A DNA stretch of 64,000 nt from Sva-07 sp963829585 (lineage in GTDB: Bacteria; Actinomycetota; Acidimicrobiia; Acidimicrobiales; Ilumatobacteraceae): positions 186,001 to 250,000 of the forward strand of contig CAWHJD010000005.1 in assembly GCA_963829585.1 (NCBI GenBank), given 5' to 3'. Positions 43,680 through 52,084 of this stretch are shown piece after piece; position 1 is the stretch's first letter; each line of letters begins with the position of its first letter. Made by a program: the position numbers and the translations under genes. The notes under the pieces were generated by a model. That model did not search any database. It was not told where the DNA came from and saw nothing but the letters and a program-made list of their open reading frames with translations.

Positions 43680-44605
43680 TGGCCCTGCTGTCGAGGGTCG
43701 CTGATCGGATGTACTGGGCGGCCCGGTACGTCGAGCGTGCCGAGGACTCGGCCAGGGTGCTGCGCGCCTACGGTGACGTGCTCGCCGACCTCCCCACAGC
43801 GTCGTCGCGATGGAGTCCGTTGGTCACGATCTCGGGGAGCAGTGTCCGGCTGCCGGCCGTCATCGGGTCCGACGAGAACCAGGTGGCCCAGTTCCTGATC
43901 GCCGACCGCGAACATCACAACAGCATCGTCAACACCGTCGATCGCAGCCGGGAGAACCTGCGGACCTGCCGGGAGGTGTTGCCACGTGAGGCGTGGCAGA
44001 CGTTGAACGACCTGTCGATCTACGTGCGCGGTGCCGCCGTCACGTCGGTCGAACGTCGTCGCCGTGACCGGTTCCTCAGCCGGGTGATCGACGAGAGTCG
44101 TCGCCTCGACGGCGTGATGATCTCGACGATGACCCGTGACGAGGTGTTCGAGATGTGGCGGCTCGGGCGCTACATCGAGCGCGCCGACATGACGACCCGC
44201 GTGCTCGGCGTCCGGGCGGCCACGCTGTTGTCGTTGCCGGCGGGCGAGGCCGACGAGTTCAACGAGGTGCAGTGGATGGGTGTACTGCGCTCACTGTCCG
44301 CGCTGCAGATGTTCCAGCGGGCGACACGCGGACCGATCGACGGGCCCGCCGTCGTGAGGTTTCTCCTGTTCGACCATCGGTTTCCTCGCTCGGTCGCCGG
44401 GTGCCTCGCGGAGATGCGCATCTCGATCCTGCGGCTGCCCCACTACTCGACGGTGCTCGGTGCCGTCGAGGCAGCCGATCGTCAGCTCCGCCACAGCCGC
44501 CCGGCCGCTGACGACGGCGCCGCGCTCGACGCGGCGATGGAGGAGGTCCAGGTGGCACTGGCGCGGCTCGACAGGGTCATGCACGAGCAGTACGTCGTGC
44601 ACTGA
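43679..44605 (+). CDS. Alpha-E domain protein (DUF403)
   Basis: A 308-residue, all-helical protein beginning MALLSRVADRMYWAARYVER with the family's diagnostic LSRxADxxYWxxRYxERAE. Other conserved text is FEMWRLGRYIERADMTTRVL. Alpha-E proteins always travel with circularly permuted ATP-grasp genes and are thought to assist the ligase or bind its product. There is no membrane helix. It is translationally coupled to the ATP-grasp gene and followed after 3 bases by the fused paralogue. Confidence 0.93.
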   Translation: MALLSRVADRMYWAARYVERAEDSARVLRAYGDVLADLPTASSRWSPLVTISGSSVRLPAVIGSDENQVAQFLIADREHHNSIVNTVDRSRENLRTCREVLPREAWQTLNDLSIYVRGAAVTSVERRRRDRFLSRVIDESRRLDGVMISTMTRDEVFEMWRLGRYIERADMTTRVLGVRAATLLSLPAGEADEFNEVQWMGVLRSLSALQMFQRATRGPIDGPAVVRFLLFDHRFPRSVAGCLAEMRISILRLPHYSTVLGAVEAADRQLRHSRPAADDGAALDAAMEEVQVALARLDRVMHEQYVVH

Positions 44606-44608
44606 GCG

Positions 44609-46990
44609 ATGACGGATCGGACACATCTCCAGACCGGCAATCGGGGGACACCGCACGCCGGCATGTTCAGCCCCGGTGGCGTGGACGCCACGGCATTGAT
44701 GTCGTCGATCGCCGGGTTCGCCGATCTCGCGTCCAGGCAGGTCGACCACGATCGACTCATCGCTGCGGAGGGTGCCGGCCACATCGTCCACGATCTTCCG
44801 CTGCGGACCGATGGCCGGGCGGTCGCACTGGAGTCGCGGCCGTGGCGGCTCGATCCGGTGCCGCTCGTGATCGACGGTGACGAGTTCGTGGCACTCGCCG
44901 ATGGTGCCATCGCCCGGATGCGCATGCTCGAAGCTCTTCTCGGCGACCTCTACGGGGCGCGGACAGTGCTTCGTGATGCCGTCGTCGACCCGATCGCACT
45001 GTGGGGCAGTTCGAAGTACCGGTTGGCCGCGTTCGGCACGCGACCGCATCGCAGGTGGATGACCAACTACGCGGTCGACGTGGTTCGTGACACGTCGGGC
45101 CACTGGAGGGTGGTGCGCGATCTGACCGATGCGCCGGCAGGTGTGGGCTACGCGTTGCTCGGGCGGTCGGTGTCGGGTCGGGTGCATCGTGACGTGATCT
45201 CGCGGTTACCGGCCGGGCGCGCGTTGCGGTCGCTCGACCCGTTCGCCGATCGTCTGCGCGACGGCCTCGCCGACGTCGCGGCCACCCGGAACCCTCGCAT
45301 CGTCGTGCTGTCGGGCGGCGTCGAGCATCCGTCGTTCGTCGAGCAGTCGTACCTCGCCACCCGGCTCGGGTTGAACCTGGCCGAGGGAGCGGACCTCGTC
45401 GTGCGCCAGCGGCGGGTGTGGCTGCGCTCGCTGGGCGGCCTCGAACCCGTCGACGTGTTGTTCCGTCGGCTGGAGGACGACCGCGTCGACCCCATGGAGG
45501 TGAACGCCGAGGGCAGTGCAGGCGTTCCCGGGCTGCTGCTCGCGGCGCGGTCGCACGGTGTCAGCCTCGCCAACGCTCACGGTTGCGGTGTCCTGGAGGA
45601 TCCTGCACTGGGCGAGTACTGGGACGCGGCGGGGGCGTGGCTCACCGGACGGAACTCCGACTACCAGGGCACGTGGCCCCTTCCGTTCATGTCCGCCGAC
45701 GAGCGCTCCCGGACGGCCTGGGTGAAGTACCCCAGCTTCGACGGCAATGATCTGGTCGAGCGGGCGGTCACGTTGCGTCTGCACCTCGTGGCCAGCGACA
45801 AGGGCATCGACGTGCTGCAGGGCGGCAGCGCCCGCGTGCTCGGGGAGAGCGACGACCCGATGGCGCCGACCCTCGCGACGGCCAAGGACGTGTGGGTCGT
45901 CGGCGGAACGGTCGCACCACCCGAGATCAGGCGTCGCGAACCGCTGCCCCAGGTGGATCTGATCGCGTCGGTTCCGACCCGTGCAGCGGAGGCGTTGTTC
46001 TGGGCGGGACGCGCGATGGAACGTGCCGAGCTGATCGCCCGTGCGATGGAAGTGGTGCTCGATCGCACGAGCGGACTCGTCGATGCCGAGGTGGCCGAAC
46101 CGTGGGTCGTCCATGGCCTGGACATGCTGTCGGCGGTGGCCGGCGTGACCGCTCGCATCGACCCGCAGGCGGACGATCGCCCGGGAGCCACGTTCGCGCT
46201 CGCCGTCGAGGCGCTGGCGCACCAGCTGGGGTCCTTCCTCGCGGAGGCCTCGTCGGTGCGCGAGTACTTCTCGGTCACGGCCGGACGCATGCTCGCCCGG
46301 CTCGCCGAGTCACGGGCCCAGTTGAGATGGCTGCTCGGCACGGATGGCTCGTCGTCGTCGGTGGTCGACATCGCCCGGATCGACGGACGGCACCTGGAGT
46401 CGATCCTCGTCGACCTGGCCTCACTGGTGGGCCTGTGGAACGAGAGTGTCGTGCACGGTCCGGCGTGGCGCTTCGGTGAGATCGGCCGGCGTCTCGAGCG
46501 GGCGTTCGGCGTGATCGACGGCGTGCGTGGTGCATTCGGTCTGTATCAGGGTGCAGGGGCGACACCGCTGTCGTCGCCGATCCGATCGCCTCATGCGATC
46601 GACGACCATCGCCTCGACTTCCAGCGCCAACGGCTCGTCGAGATCGTGCTCGCATCGAACGAGAGCCTCGTCGCCTATCGGAGGCGGCACCGCAGCGACG
46701 TGGAACTCGCCACGGCGCTGCACCTGCTCATTGCCGAGGTCCACAATCCGCGGGCGGCAGCGTCGGCGATTCGTGACGTGCGACACCAGGCCGGTCAACT
46801 CGCCTGGCAGTTCGGTGTCGACACCGCGTCGGAGCTCTTGGCGTTGCTCGAGGTGGCGTCGTTCGACTCGGTCGAGGGAATGGTCACCACGCTCGCCGAC
46901 GTGTTCTCGGGATGCGATCTCCTCGCTCGCGACGTCGTCGGTTCGTACCTGGCTGCGCCGGTCGATCCGCGGATGATGGGGCGCGGCTGA
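44609..46990 (+). CDS. Fusion of a degenerate circularly permuted ATP-grasp and an alpha-E domain
   Basis: A 793-residue protein. Residues 1-450 follow the ATP-grasp family (GSSKYRLAAFGTRPHRRWM, VVRDLTDAPAGVGYALLGR, IVVLSGGVEHPSFVEQSYLA), and residues 455-790 are an alpha-E domain (AEALFWAGRAMERAELIAR). Between ALGEYWDAAG and VERAVTLRLHLV the protein is short: I find no equivalent of the KP...GGYG nucleotide-binding strand of the upstream paralogue. The ATP-grasp half may therefore be inactive and serve as a partner or scaffold. The reading frame is intact across the region, so this is not an indel effect. It ends 1 base before the transglutaminase ATG. Confidence 0.85.
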   Translation: MTDRTHLQTGNRGTPHAGMFSPGGVDATALMSSIAGFADLASRQVDHDRLIAAEGAGHIVHDLPLRTDGRAVALESRPWRLDPVPLVIDGDEFVALADGAIARMRMLEALLGDLYGARTVLRDAVVDPIALWGSSKYRLAAFGTRPHRRWMTNYAVDVVRDTSGHWRVVRDLTDAPAGVGYALLGRSVSGRVHRDVISRLPAGRALRSLDPFADRLRDGLADVAATRNPRIVVLSGGVEHPSFVEQSYLATRLGLNLAEGADLVVRQRRVWLRSLGGLEPVDVLFRRLEDDRVDPMEVNAEGSAGVPGLLLAARSHGVSLANAHGCGVLEDPALGEYWDAAGAWLTGRNSDYQGTWPLPFMSADERSRTAWVKYPSFDGNDLVERAVTLRLHLVASDKGIDVLQGGSARVLGESDDPMAPTLATAKDVWVVGGTVAPPEIRRREPLPQVDLIASVPTRAAEALFWAGRAMERAELIARAMEVVLDRTSGLVDAEVAEPWVVHGLDMLSAVAGVTARIDPQADDRPGATFALAVEALAHQLGSFLAEASSVREYFSVTAGRMLARLAESRAQLRWLLGTDGSSSSVVDIARIDGRHLESILVDLASLVGLWNESVVHGPAWRFGEIGRRLERAFGVIDGVRGAFGLYQGAGATPLSSPIRSPHAIDDHRLDFQRQRLVEIVLASNESLVAYRRRHRSDVELATALHLLIAEVHNPRAAASAIRDVRHQAGQLAWQFGVDTASELLALLEVASFDSVEGMVTTLADVFSGCDLLARDVVGSYLAAPVDPRMMGRG

Positions 46991-46991
46991 C

Positions 46992-47879
46992 ATGCCCGGC
47001 CAGCGTTATCGGGTCGTGCACCTGACGGGTTATCTCTACGGCGCCACGATGCTCGACGGCTACAGCGTCGCGTGCGTGCTCGCTCGGCCGACACCGTCAC
47101 AGAACGTGATCTCGTCGGTCGTGACGACCGACCCCGAGCCGGACGAGTACGACGAACGCATCGACATCTTCGGCAACCGGGTGGTCCAGTTCGGACTGCA
47201 CCGGCCGCACGACGGCCTGACGGTGCAGGCGATCACCGAGGCCATCGTGTGGGCCCAGGAACTCCCGCGGGTCGACGTGGCGTGGGAGCGGGTGGCGGCG
47301 ACCGTGGCGGGACTGCGCGGTCCGATGGCTCTCGACGTCGCACCGTTCACGGCGCCCTCACGTTTCGTGACCGTCGACACCAACCGCATGGCGCTGTTCG
47401 AGCTCGCGTCGAACGCGTTCTGGCCGGGTCGATCGATCGTGGAGGCGACCATCGCCTTCTGCACGGAGATCTTCGAGACGTTCGCGTTCGACCCGTCGTT
47501 CACCGAGGTCAGCACGCCGCTCGATCTCGTGCTCGCGGAGCGGCGCGGCGTGTGTCAGGACTTCGCCCACCTCGCGGTCGGCTGTCTGCGCACGCTCGGC
47601 CTCGCCGCCCGGTACGTGAGCGGGTACATCGAGACCGAACCCCCGCCCGGGGAGGCGAAGTCCATCGGTGCCGATGCCTCGCATGCGTGGTGCTCGGTGT
47701 GGATCCCCGATCACGGATGGCTCGACTTCGATCCGACGAACGGGATCGTGGCACCGGCCCGGCACGTCACGATCGGGTGGGGTCGGGACTACGCCGACGT
47801 GGCACCGGTCCGCGGCGTGGTCGTCGGCCCGGCGTCGACGCAGTCGTTGGCCGTCTCCGTCGACGTCTCACGCATCTGA
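46992..47879 (+). CDS. Transglutaminase-like cysteine peptidase family protein
   Basis: A 295-residue protein with an N-terminal beta domain typical of the bacterial transglutaminase-like family (HLTGYLYGATMLDGYSVA) and the catalytic triad in order: Cys188 in RRGVCQDFAHL, His231 in GADASHAWCSVW, Asp247 in WLDFDPTN. No signal peptide, so it is cytoplasmic. Family members in ATP-grasp/alpha-E clusters are predicted to cleave or form isopeptide or amide bonds in the same pathway. It closes the four-gene operon; a hairpin follows its stop. Confidence 0.92.
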   Translation: MPGQRYRVVHLTGYLYGATMLDGYSVACVLARPTPSQNVISSVVTTDPEPDEYDERIDIFGNRVVQFGLHRPHDGLTVQAITEAIVWAQELPRVDVAWERVAATVAGLRGPMALDVAPFTAPSRFVTVDTNRMALFELASNAFWPGRSIVEATIAFCTEIFETFAFDPSFTEVSTPLDLVLAERRGVCQDFAHLAVGCLRTLGLAARYVSGYIETEPPPGEAKSIGADASHAWCSVWIPDHGWLDFDPTNGIVAPARHVTIGWGRDYADVAPVRGVVVGPASTQSLAVSVDVSRI

Positions 47880-47923
47880 CCCGCCCCGGCCCCGCCCCCA
47901 GCCCCACTCCGGCCCCCTCCGCT

Positions 47924-47975
47924 CCGAAAGTGCCTCCCGGTGCGCGCTCGAGCGCGCACGAGGAGGCATTTTCGG
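47924..47975. terminator. Hairpin after the transglutaminase gene
   Basis: CCGAAA and TGCCTCC pair with GGAGGCA and TTTCGG around a perfect TGCGCGCT-CG-AGCGCGCA core. It lies 45 bases after the transglutaminase stop and 14 bases before the MFS ATG, so it separates the two transcripts. It shares end and core wording with 32171-32221. Confidence 0.65.
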
Positions 47976-47988
47976 GTTGGATGGGGGG

Positions 47989-49248
47989 ATGTCCACGGTC
48001 ACGAAGGTCGGAGCGGAGCGCGAGTCGTTGCTCACTCGCCCGTTCCTCATCGTGACCGGCACTGCGCTCGTCTTCTTCGTGTACATCGGGATCCTGATCC
48101 CGATCGTGCCGCTGTTCATCGAGGGGCCGCTGGGTGAGGGCGAGTTCGGCATCGGTGTGACCGTCGCCGTGTTCGCCCTGGCAGCGATCTGTGCTCGACC
48201 GTTGCTCGGCCTCCTCGCCGATCGGTACGGACGGCGCGTGCTCATGGTGAGCGGCGCAGTCCTCGCCGGGCTCGGAGGAATCGGGTCGAGCCAGGTCAGC
48301 GAGTTCTGGCAGTTGCTCGTGCTCCGCGGGTTCACCGGTGTGGGTGAGGCCGCCGTCTTCGTCGGCGCGGCCACGCTGATCGCCGACATGTCACCGCGTG
48401 ACCGGCGAGCGGAGGGTGCGAGCTACTTCTCCGTCGCCGTGTTCGGTGGCATCGGCGTGGGGCCGATCATCGGTGAAGCACTGCTCGACGACACGAACTT
48501 CGAGCGAGCGTTCTTCGTTGCCGGCCTCTTCGCGTTCCTGGCGGCGGTTCTCGCGATGTTCGCGCCGGCGCGCGTCGAGACCGACGAGGCGTTCGACGAC
48601 CCGATTGCCTCCGCAGCGCCCGCCACGGGACGTCGAAAGCTCATCCATCCGGCGGCGATCATGCCCGGAATCGTGCTTGCCTCCGGCGTCGCGGCGTTCT
48701 CGTCGTTCGGAGCGTTCGTTCCCGACTACGCCCGATCCGTCGGCCTTGCGAGCTCCGGCGGCCTCTTCGCGGTCTACGCGCTCGTGTCGGTCCTCGTGCG
48801 CGTCTTCGGCGCCACGTTGCCGGAGCGGCTCGGTCCGCGGCGCACGGTCACCATCGCGCTCGGCAACGTGCTGGTCGGCCTCGCCGTCCTCGCCGCGTTT
48901 CCGACGATTGCCGCCCTGTGGATTGCAGCGGCGTTCGTCGGTTTCGGGATGGCGTTCAACTATCCCTCGCTGCTCGCGCTCACGGTGAACCGGGCGAGCG
49001 ACAGTGATCGGGCGTGGGCCGTCAGTTCCTTCACGATGTTCTTCGAGGTCGGGTCGGTCGCCGGTGGAATCCTGATCGGCGGGCTCGCCAACGTCGTCGG
49101 CAAGCAACTCGGCTTCCTCGGTGGGGTCGCGTTCTGTCTGCTCGGGCTGTACCTGTTGCGATTCCGTCTCGTTCCGGCCGGGTCGCCCGATGCCGGCCCC
49201 GTGCACATGGCGCCCGCTGTCTCGTACGCCCCCGTCGCCGGCGACTGA
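47989..49248 (+). CDS. Major facilitator superfamily transporter
   Basis: A 419-residue, twelve-helix MFS protein from ATG 47989 with a GGGGG ribosome-binding site. The loop 2-3 motif reads GLLADRYGRRVLM and loop 8-9 has ATLPERLGPRRTV. Similar proteins export drugs or metabolites with proton exchange. Its position right after the ATP-grasp/transglutaminase cluster would suit export of that pathway's product, but the hairpin between them argues for a separate promoter, so this is speculative. Confidence 0.88.
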   Translation: MSTVTKVGAERESLLTRPFLIVTGTALVFFVYIGILIPIVPLFIEGPLGEGEFGIGVTVAVFALAAICARPLLGLLADRYGRRVLMVSGAVLAGLGGIGSSQVSEFWQLLVLRGFTGVGEAAVFVGAATLIADMSPRDRRAEGASYFSVAVFGGIGVGPIIGEALLDDTNFERAFFVAGLFAFLAAVLAMFAPARVETDEAFDDPIASAAPATGRRKLIHPAAIMPGIVLASGVAAFSSFGAFVPDYARSVGLASSGGLFAVYALVSVLVRVFGATLPERLGPRRTVTIALGNVLVGLAVLAAFPTIAALWIAAAFVGFGMAFNYPSLLALTVNRASDSDRAWAVSSFTMFFEVGSVAGGILIGGLANVVGKQLGFLGGVAFCLLGLYLLRFRLVPAGSPDAGPVHMAPAVSYAPVAGD

Positions 49249-49346
49249 TCCTCTTCGTTCTCCTCCGCTCTCCTCCAGCGGTGAGGTTCGACCGAGGTGT
49301 CCGATTCCCGCTGGTCGACCGACGTTCGGTCGGCCATGATGGGCAT

Positions 49347-50813
49347 GTGCCACCGCTCGATCCCGACCACTGCTACGTCGCCGTCCAGAGTCGCGACGAG
49401 CGTTTCGACGGATGGTTCGTGACCGCCGTTCGCACGACGGGCATCTACTGCCGTCCGAGCTGTCCGGCGATCACCCCGAAGCGGACGAACGTCGACTTCT
49501 TCCCGACGGCGGCAACCGCACAGCAGCACGGCTTCCGTGCGTGCAAGCGGTGTCGCCCCGATGCGTCGCCGGGCTCGCCGGACTGGAACGTCCGCCAGGA
49601 CGTCGTGGCCCGGGCGATGCGTCTGATCGCCGACGGGTTCGTCGAGCGGGAAGGAGTCCCGGGGCTCGCTCGTCGCCTCGGCTACAGCGAACGTCACCTC
49701 AACAGGGTGCTCACCGACGAGCTCGGCGCCGGACCGCTCGCGATCGCCAGGGCTCAGCGGGCGCACACGGCCCGTCTGCTCGTCGAGACGACGACGATGC
49801 CGCTCACCGACGTCGCGTTCGCCGCCGGGTTCGGAAGCGTCCGTCAGTTCAACGACACCATCCGCAGCGTGTTCGCGACCTCCCCGACCGGCTTGCGTTC
49901 GGCGGCCCCTCGACCCGACCCCGTGGTCGGTGGTGCCGTGACGGGAACGGTGTCGTTGAGGCTTCCGGTGCGCCGACCGTTCGCCGCGGATGCCGTGATG
50001 GCGTTCATCGGGGAGCGGGCGATTCCGGGCATCGAGACATGGGACGGTGCGACGTACCGGCGCAGCCTCCATCTGCCCGGCGGGCCGGGGGTGGTCAGTC
50101 TCGTCGCGAGCGACGACCACGTCGTCGCTCGGCTGGCGTTGACGTCGTGGGGTGACCTCGCCGCAGCGGTGCAGCGCATCCGACGGCTCCTCGATCTCGA
50201 CGCCGACCCGAGCGCGGTCGATGACGCGCTCGGCCGTGATCCCGTCCTGCGACCGCTCGTTCGTGCCGTTGCAGGCCGACGCTCGCCCGCCAGCGTCGAT
50301 GCGTTCGAGACCGCCGTACGAGGAGTCATCGGCCAGCAGGTGTCCGTTGCCGGTGCTCGTACCGTGGCGGGTCGGATCGTCGAAGCGGTCGGCTCGCCCA
50401 TCCAGGCGCACGAGCGAGTCACCCATCTGTTCCCGACCCCCGAACAGCTCCTCGCGGCACCCGACGAGGCCTTCTCGATGCCCCACGCCAGGCGTGAGAC
50501 GATCAAGAGGCTTGCCGAGGCCGTACTCGTCGGCACCGTCGAGTTGCATGTCGGCGCCGATCCTGCCGAGGCCCGTGTGCAGCTCCTGGCGCCTTCGCGG
50601 TATCGGACCGTGGACCGCCGACTACGTCGTGATGCGTGGGCTCGGCCACCCCGACATGTTCCTCGAGTCCGACCTCGGTGTTCGCCACGCCCTCGAAGCG
50701 CTCGACGTCGGGGTCGATCGATCGCCGCATGGGCGCCCTGGCGTTCGTACGCCGTTCACCACCTGTGGGCGAGTCTGTCGCCCGTCGAACCACCCGGAAG
50801 GACCCTGCCGTGA
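49347..50813 (+). CDS. Ada-AlkA fusion: methyl-phosphotriester sensor/DNA-3-methyladenine glycosylase, two frameshifts
   Basis: From GTG 49347. The Ada zinc domain has its four cysteines (GIYCRPSCP, RACKRC), followed by an AraC-type HTH (LARRLGYSERHLNRVL, DVAFAAGFGSVRQFND) and an AlkA N-terminal and HhH-GPD glycosylase domain (AVRGVIGQQVSVAGARTVAG). After VQLLA the frame moves at about 50592 to give RGIGPWTADYVVMRGLGHPD, the catalytic helix-hairpin-helix, then returns near 50711-50726 for WAPWRSYAVHHLWASL and the stop. Both breaks are single-base indels. The intact 488-residue protein would sense and repair alkylation. The stop overlaps the ogt GTG. Confidence 0.85.
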   Translation: MPPLDPDHCYVAVQSRDERFDGWFVTAVRTTGIYCRPSCPAITPKRTNVDFFPTAATAQQHGFRACKRCRPDASPGSPDWNVRQDVVARAMRLIADGFVEREGVPGLARRLGYSERHLNRVLTDELGAGPLAIARAQRAHTARLLVETTTMPLTDVAFAAGFGSVRQFNDTIRSVFATSPTGLRSAAPRPDPVVGGAVTGTVSLRLPVRRPFAADAVMAFIGERAIPGIETWDGATYRRSLHLPGGPGVVSLVASDDHVVARLALTSWGDLAAAVQRIRRLLDLDADPSAVDDALGRDPVLRPLVRAVAGRRSPASVDAFETAVRGVIGQQVSVAGARTVAGRIVEAVGSPIQAHERVTHLFPTPEQLLAAPDEAFSMPHARRETIKRLAEAVLVGTVELHVGADPAEARVQLLAPSRYRTVDRRLRRDAWARPPRHVPRVRPRCSPRPRSARRRGRSIAAWAPWRSYAVHHLWASLSPVEPPGRTLP

Positions 50814-51343
50814 ACCACGGATCAACCACCGAACTCGTCTCGACCGTCATGGACACACCGGTCGGTCCGCTCACGATCGTCGTGTCCGCCGACGGTGTCC
50901 GCGCGATCCTGTGGCCCGACGGAACGTCCGGCCGAGCCGGTTCCGCGACGGTTCCCGTCGACTCCGATCACCCGGTGATCGTCGCGACCGTCGCCCAATT
51001 GACCGAGTACTTCGACGGTGAACGACAGGAGTTCGACCTCCCACTCGATCCGATCGGCACCGACTTCCAACAGGCGGCATGGTCGGCCCTGCGGACGATT
51101 CCGTACGGCACGACCGTCAGCTACGGCGAGCAGGCGGCACGGATGGGTGATCGCCGCAAGGCCCGCGCCGTCGGCGCGGCGAACGGTCGCAACCCGATCT
51201 CGATCGTGGTCCCGTGCCACCGCGTGGTCGGCTCGAACGGCTCACTCACCGGATTCGCCGGCGGCCTCGACACGAAGGCCTGGCTGCTCGACCACGAACG
51301 TGGGTTGCTGTCGCGATCGGGGTCTGACGCGATCGGGGTCTGA
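50810..51343 (+). CDS. ogt: Methylated-DNA-protein cysteine methyltransferase
   Basis: A 177-residue protein whose GTG overlaps the Ada-AlkA stop by GTGA. The alkyl-accepting cysteine lies in the signature VVPCHRVVGSNGSLTGFAGG, preceded by the DNA-binding text YGTTVSYGEQAARMG and RAVGAANGRNPISI. It removes O6-alkylguanine damage and is consumed in the reaction. Being coupled to Ada-AlkA it belongs to an adaptive-response operon. Its last codons lie inside a hairpin that probably terminates the operon. Confidence 0.95.
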   Translation: MNHGSTTELVSTVMDTPVGPLTIVVSADGVRAILWPDGTSGRAGSATVPVDSDHPVIVATVAQLTEYFDGERQEFDLPLDPIGTDFQQAAWSALRTIPYGTTVSYGEQAARMGDRRKARAVGAANGRNPISIVVPCHRVVGSNGSLTGFAGGLDTKAWLLDHERGLLSRSGSDAIGV

Positions 51344-51353
51344 CCCGATCGCG
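51328..51353. terminator. Hairpin overlapping the ogt stop
   Basis: Ten-bp arms CGCGATCGGG and CCCGATCGCG around GTCTGA, with the ogt stop in the loop. It lies between ogt and the converging hypothetical gene. A direct repeat of GCGATCGGGGTCTGA precedes it, as if the end of ogt had been duplicated. Confidence 0.55.
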
Positions 51354-51360
51354 ATGACGG

Positions 51361-51945
51361 TCAGGCGCGGTTGCGGGCGGCGGCCGACTGCGCCTTGCGG
51401 GCGCGTTCTGCTTCCCTCTTGGCGGCCTTGGCCTCGGCGCGCTTGGCTTTGACGGCCGCCTGCTCGTCGTCGGAGCGCTTCTGCGTGTCGATCAGCGGGG
51501 CGATGGTGACCTCGTCGGCCTTCGGCAGCTTGACGAGTTCGTCGTTCTTCAACAGGTCGCGGATGATGGCCGAGGCCGGTGCCTCGCCGGCCACCGTGGA
51601 GGCCAGCATGATGCGAGTCACCGCCACGCCGTGGCGCTCGACGAGACCGGGCAGGACCTCCTGCAGCTGGGCGGTCGACGGATTGTCCGCATGGTCGCCG
51701 AGTTCGGTGATGCAGTCGGCAAGGCACAGATCCGTCACCACTGCGGCGATCGCCTCCATGCCACCGTCGATTCGACCGGCCCTGACTCCGGCGCGGACGC
51801 CGGCGGGGGTCAGCGCGTCGACGAACGACTCGAGACCCTCACGGTGGTCGTCGTCGAGCGCTTCGATCGCCGCAGCGAGCTCCTCGTCGGTGGCGGCCTT
51901 GAACGAGCGATCGAGCAGGCCGAGCGCCTGCATCCGGTTCTTCAT
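51361..51945 (-). CDS. Hypothetical protein with charged coiled-coil C-terminus
   Basis: A 194-residue protein from ATG 51945 (MKNRMQALGLLD); GTG 51954 is possible. The N-terminal 130 residues are mostly helical with no motif I recognise, including a cysteine pair in TDLCLADCITEL. The last 40 residues are a Lys/Arg/Glu/Ala-rich helix (AVKAKRAEAKAAKREAERAR) likely to be a coiled coil or nucleic-acid-binding tail. No signal or membrane segment. It converges on ogt and lies downstream of the ABC operon on the same strand, 139 bases after malG. Confidence 0.65.
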   Translation of the reverse strand: MKNRMQALGLLDRSFKAATDEELAAAIEALDDDHREGLESFVDALTPAGVRAGVRAGRIDGGMEAIAAVVTDLCLADCITELGDHADNPSTAQLQEVLPGLVERHGVAVTRIMLASTVAGEAPASAIIRDLLKNDELVKLPKADEVTIAPLIDTQKRSDDEQAAVKAKRAEAKAAKREAERARKAQSAAARNRA

Positions 51946-52084
51946 CTGATTCACGTCGCTCGACGCTATCGGCGCCCCGGCGTGGTCGCCGTTCAGAGGG
52001 GTGGGAAGCAGGGCATGGCGGCTCCCGGCGTGCCGGGCGGCGTGAGCGGTCGTGATGCTGTCCGTCCGCCGGGCGCAGGTCGGA

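Noticed and set aside
47880..47988. Riboswitch controlling the MFS gene
   Set aside because: The structure is a simple near-perfect hairpin like the one after etfA, with no conserved aptamer sequence, so a terminator or dispersed hairpin is a better reading.
49249..49346. Possible tRNA-like hairpins between the MFS gene and Ada-AlkA
   Set aside because: GTTCGAC-like words and a small GACC/GGTC dyad occur, but no cloverleaf with acceptor and anticodon stems can be drawn.
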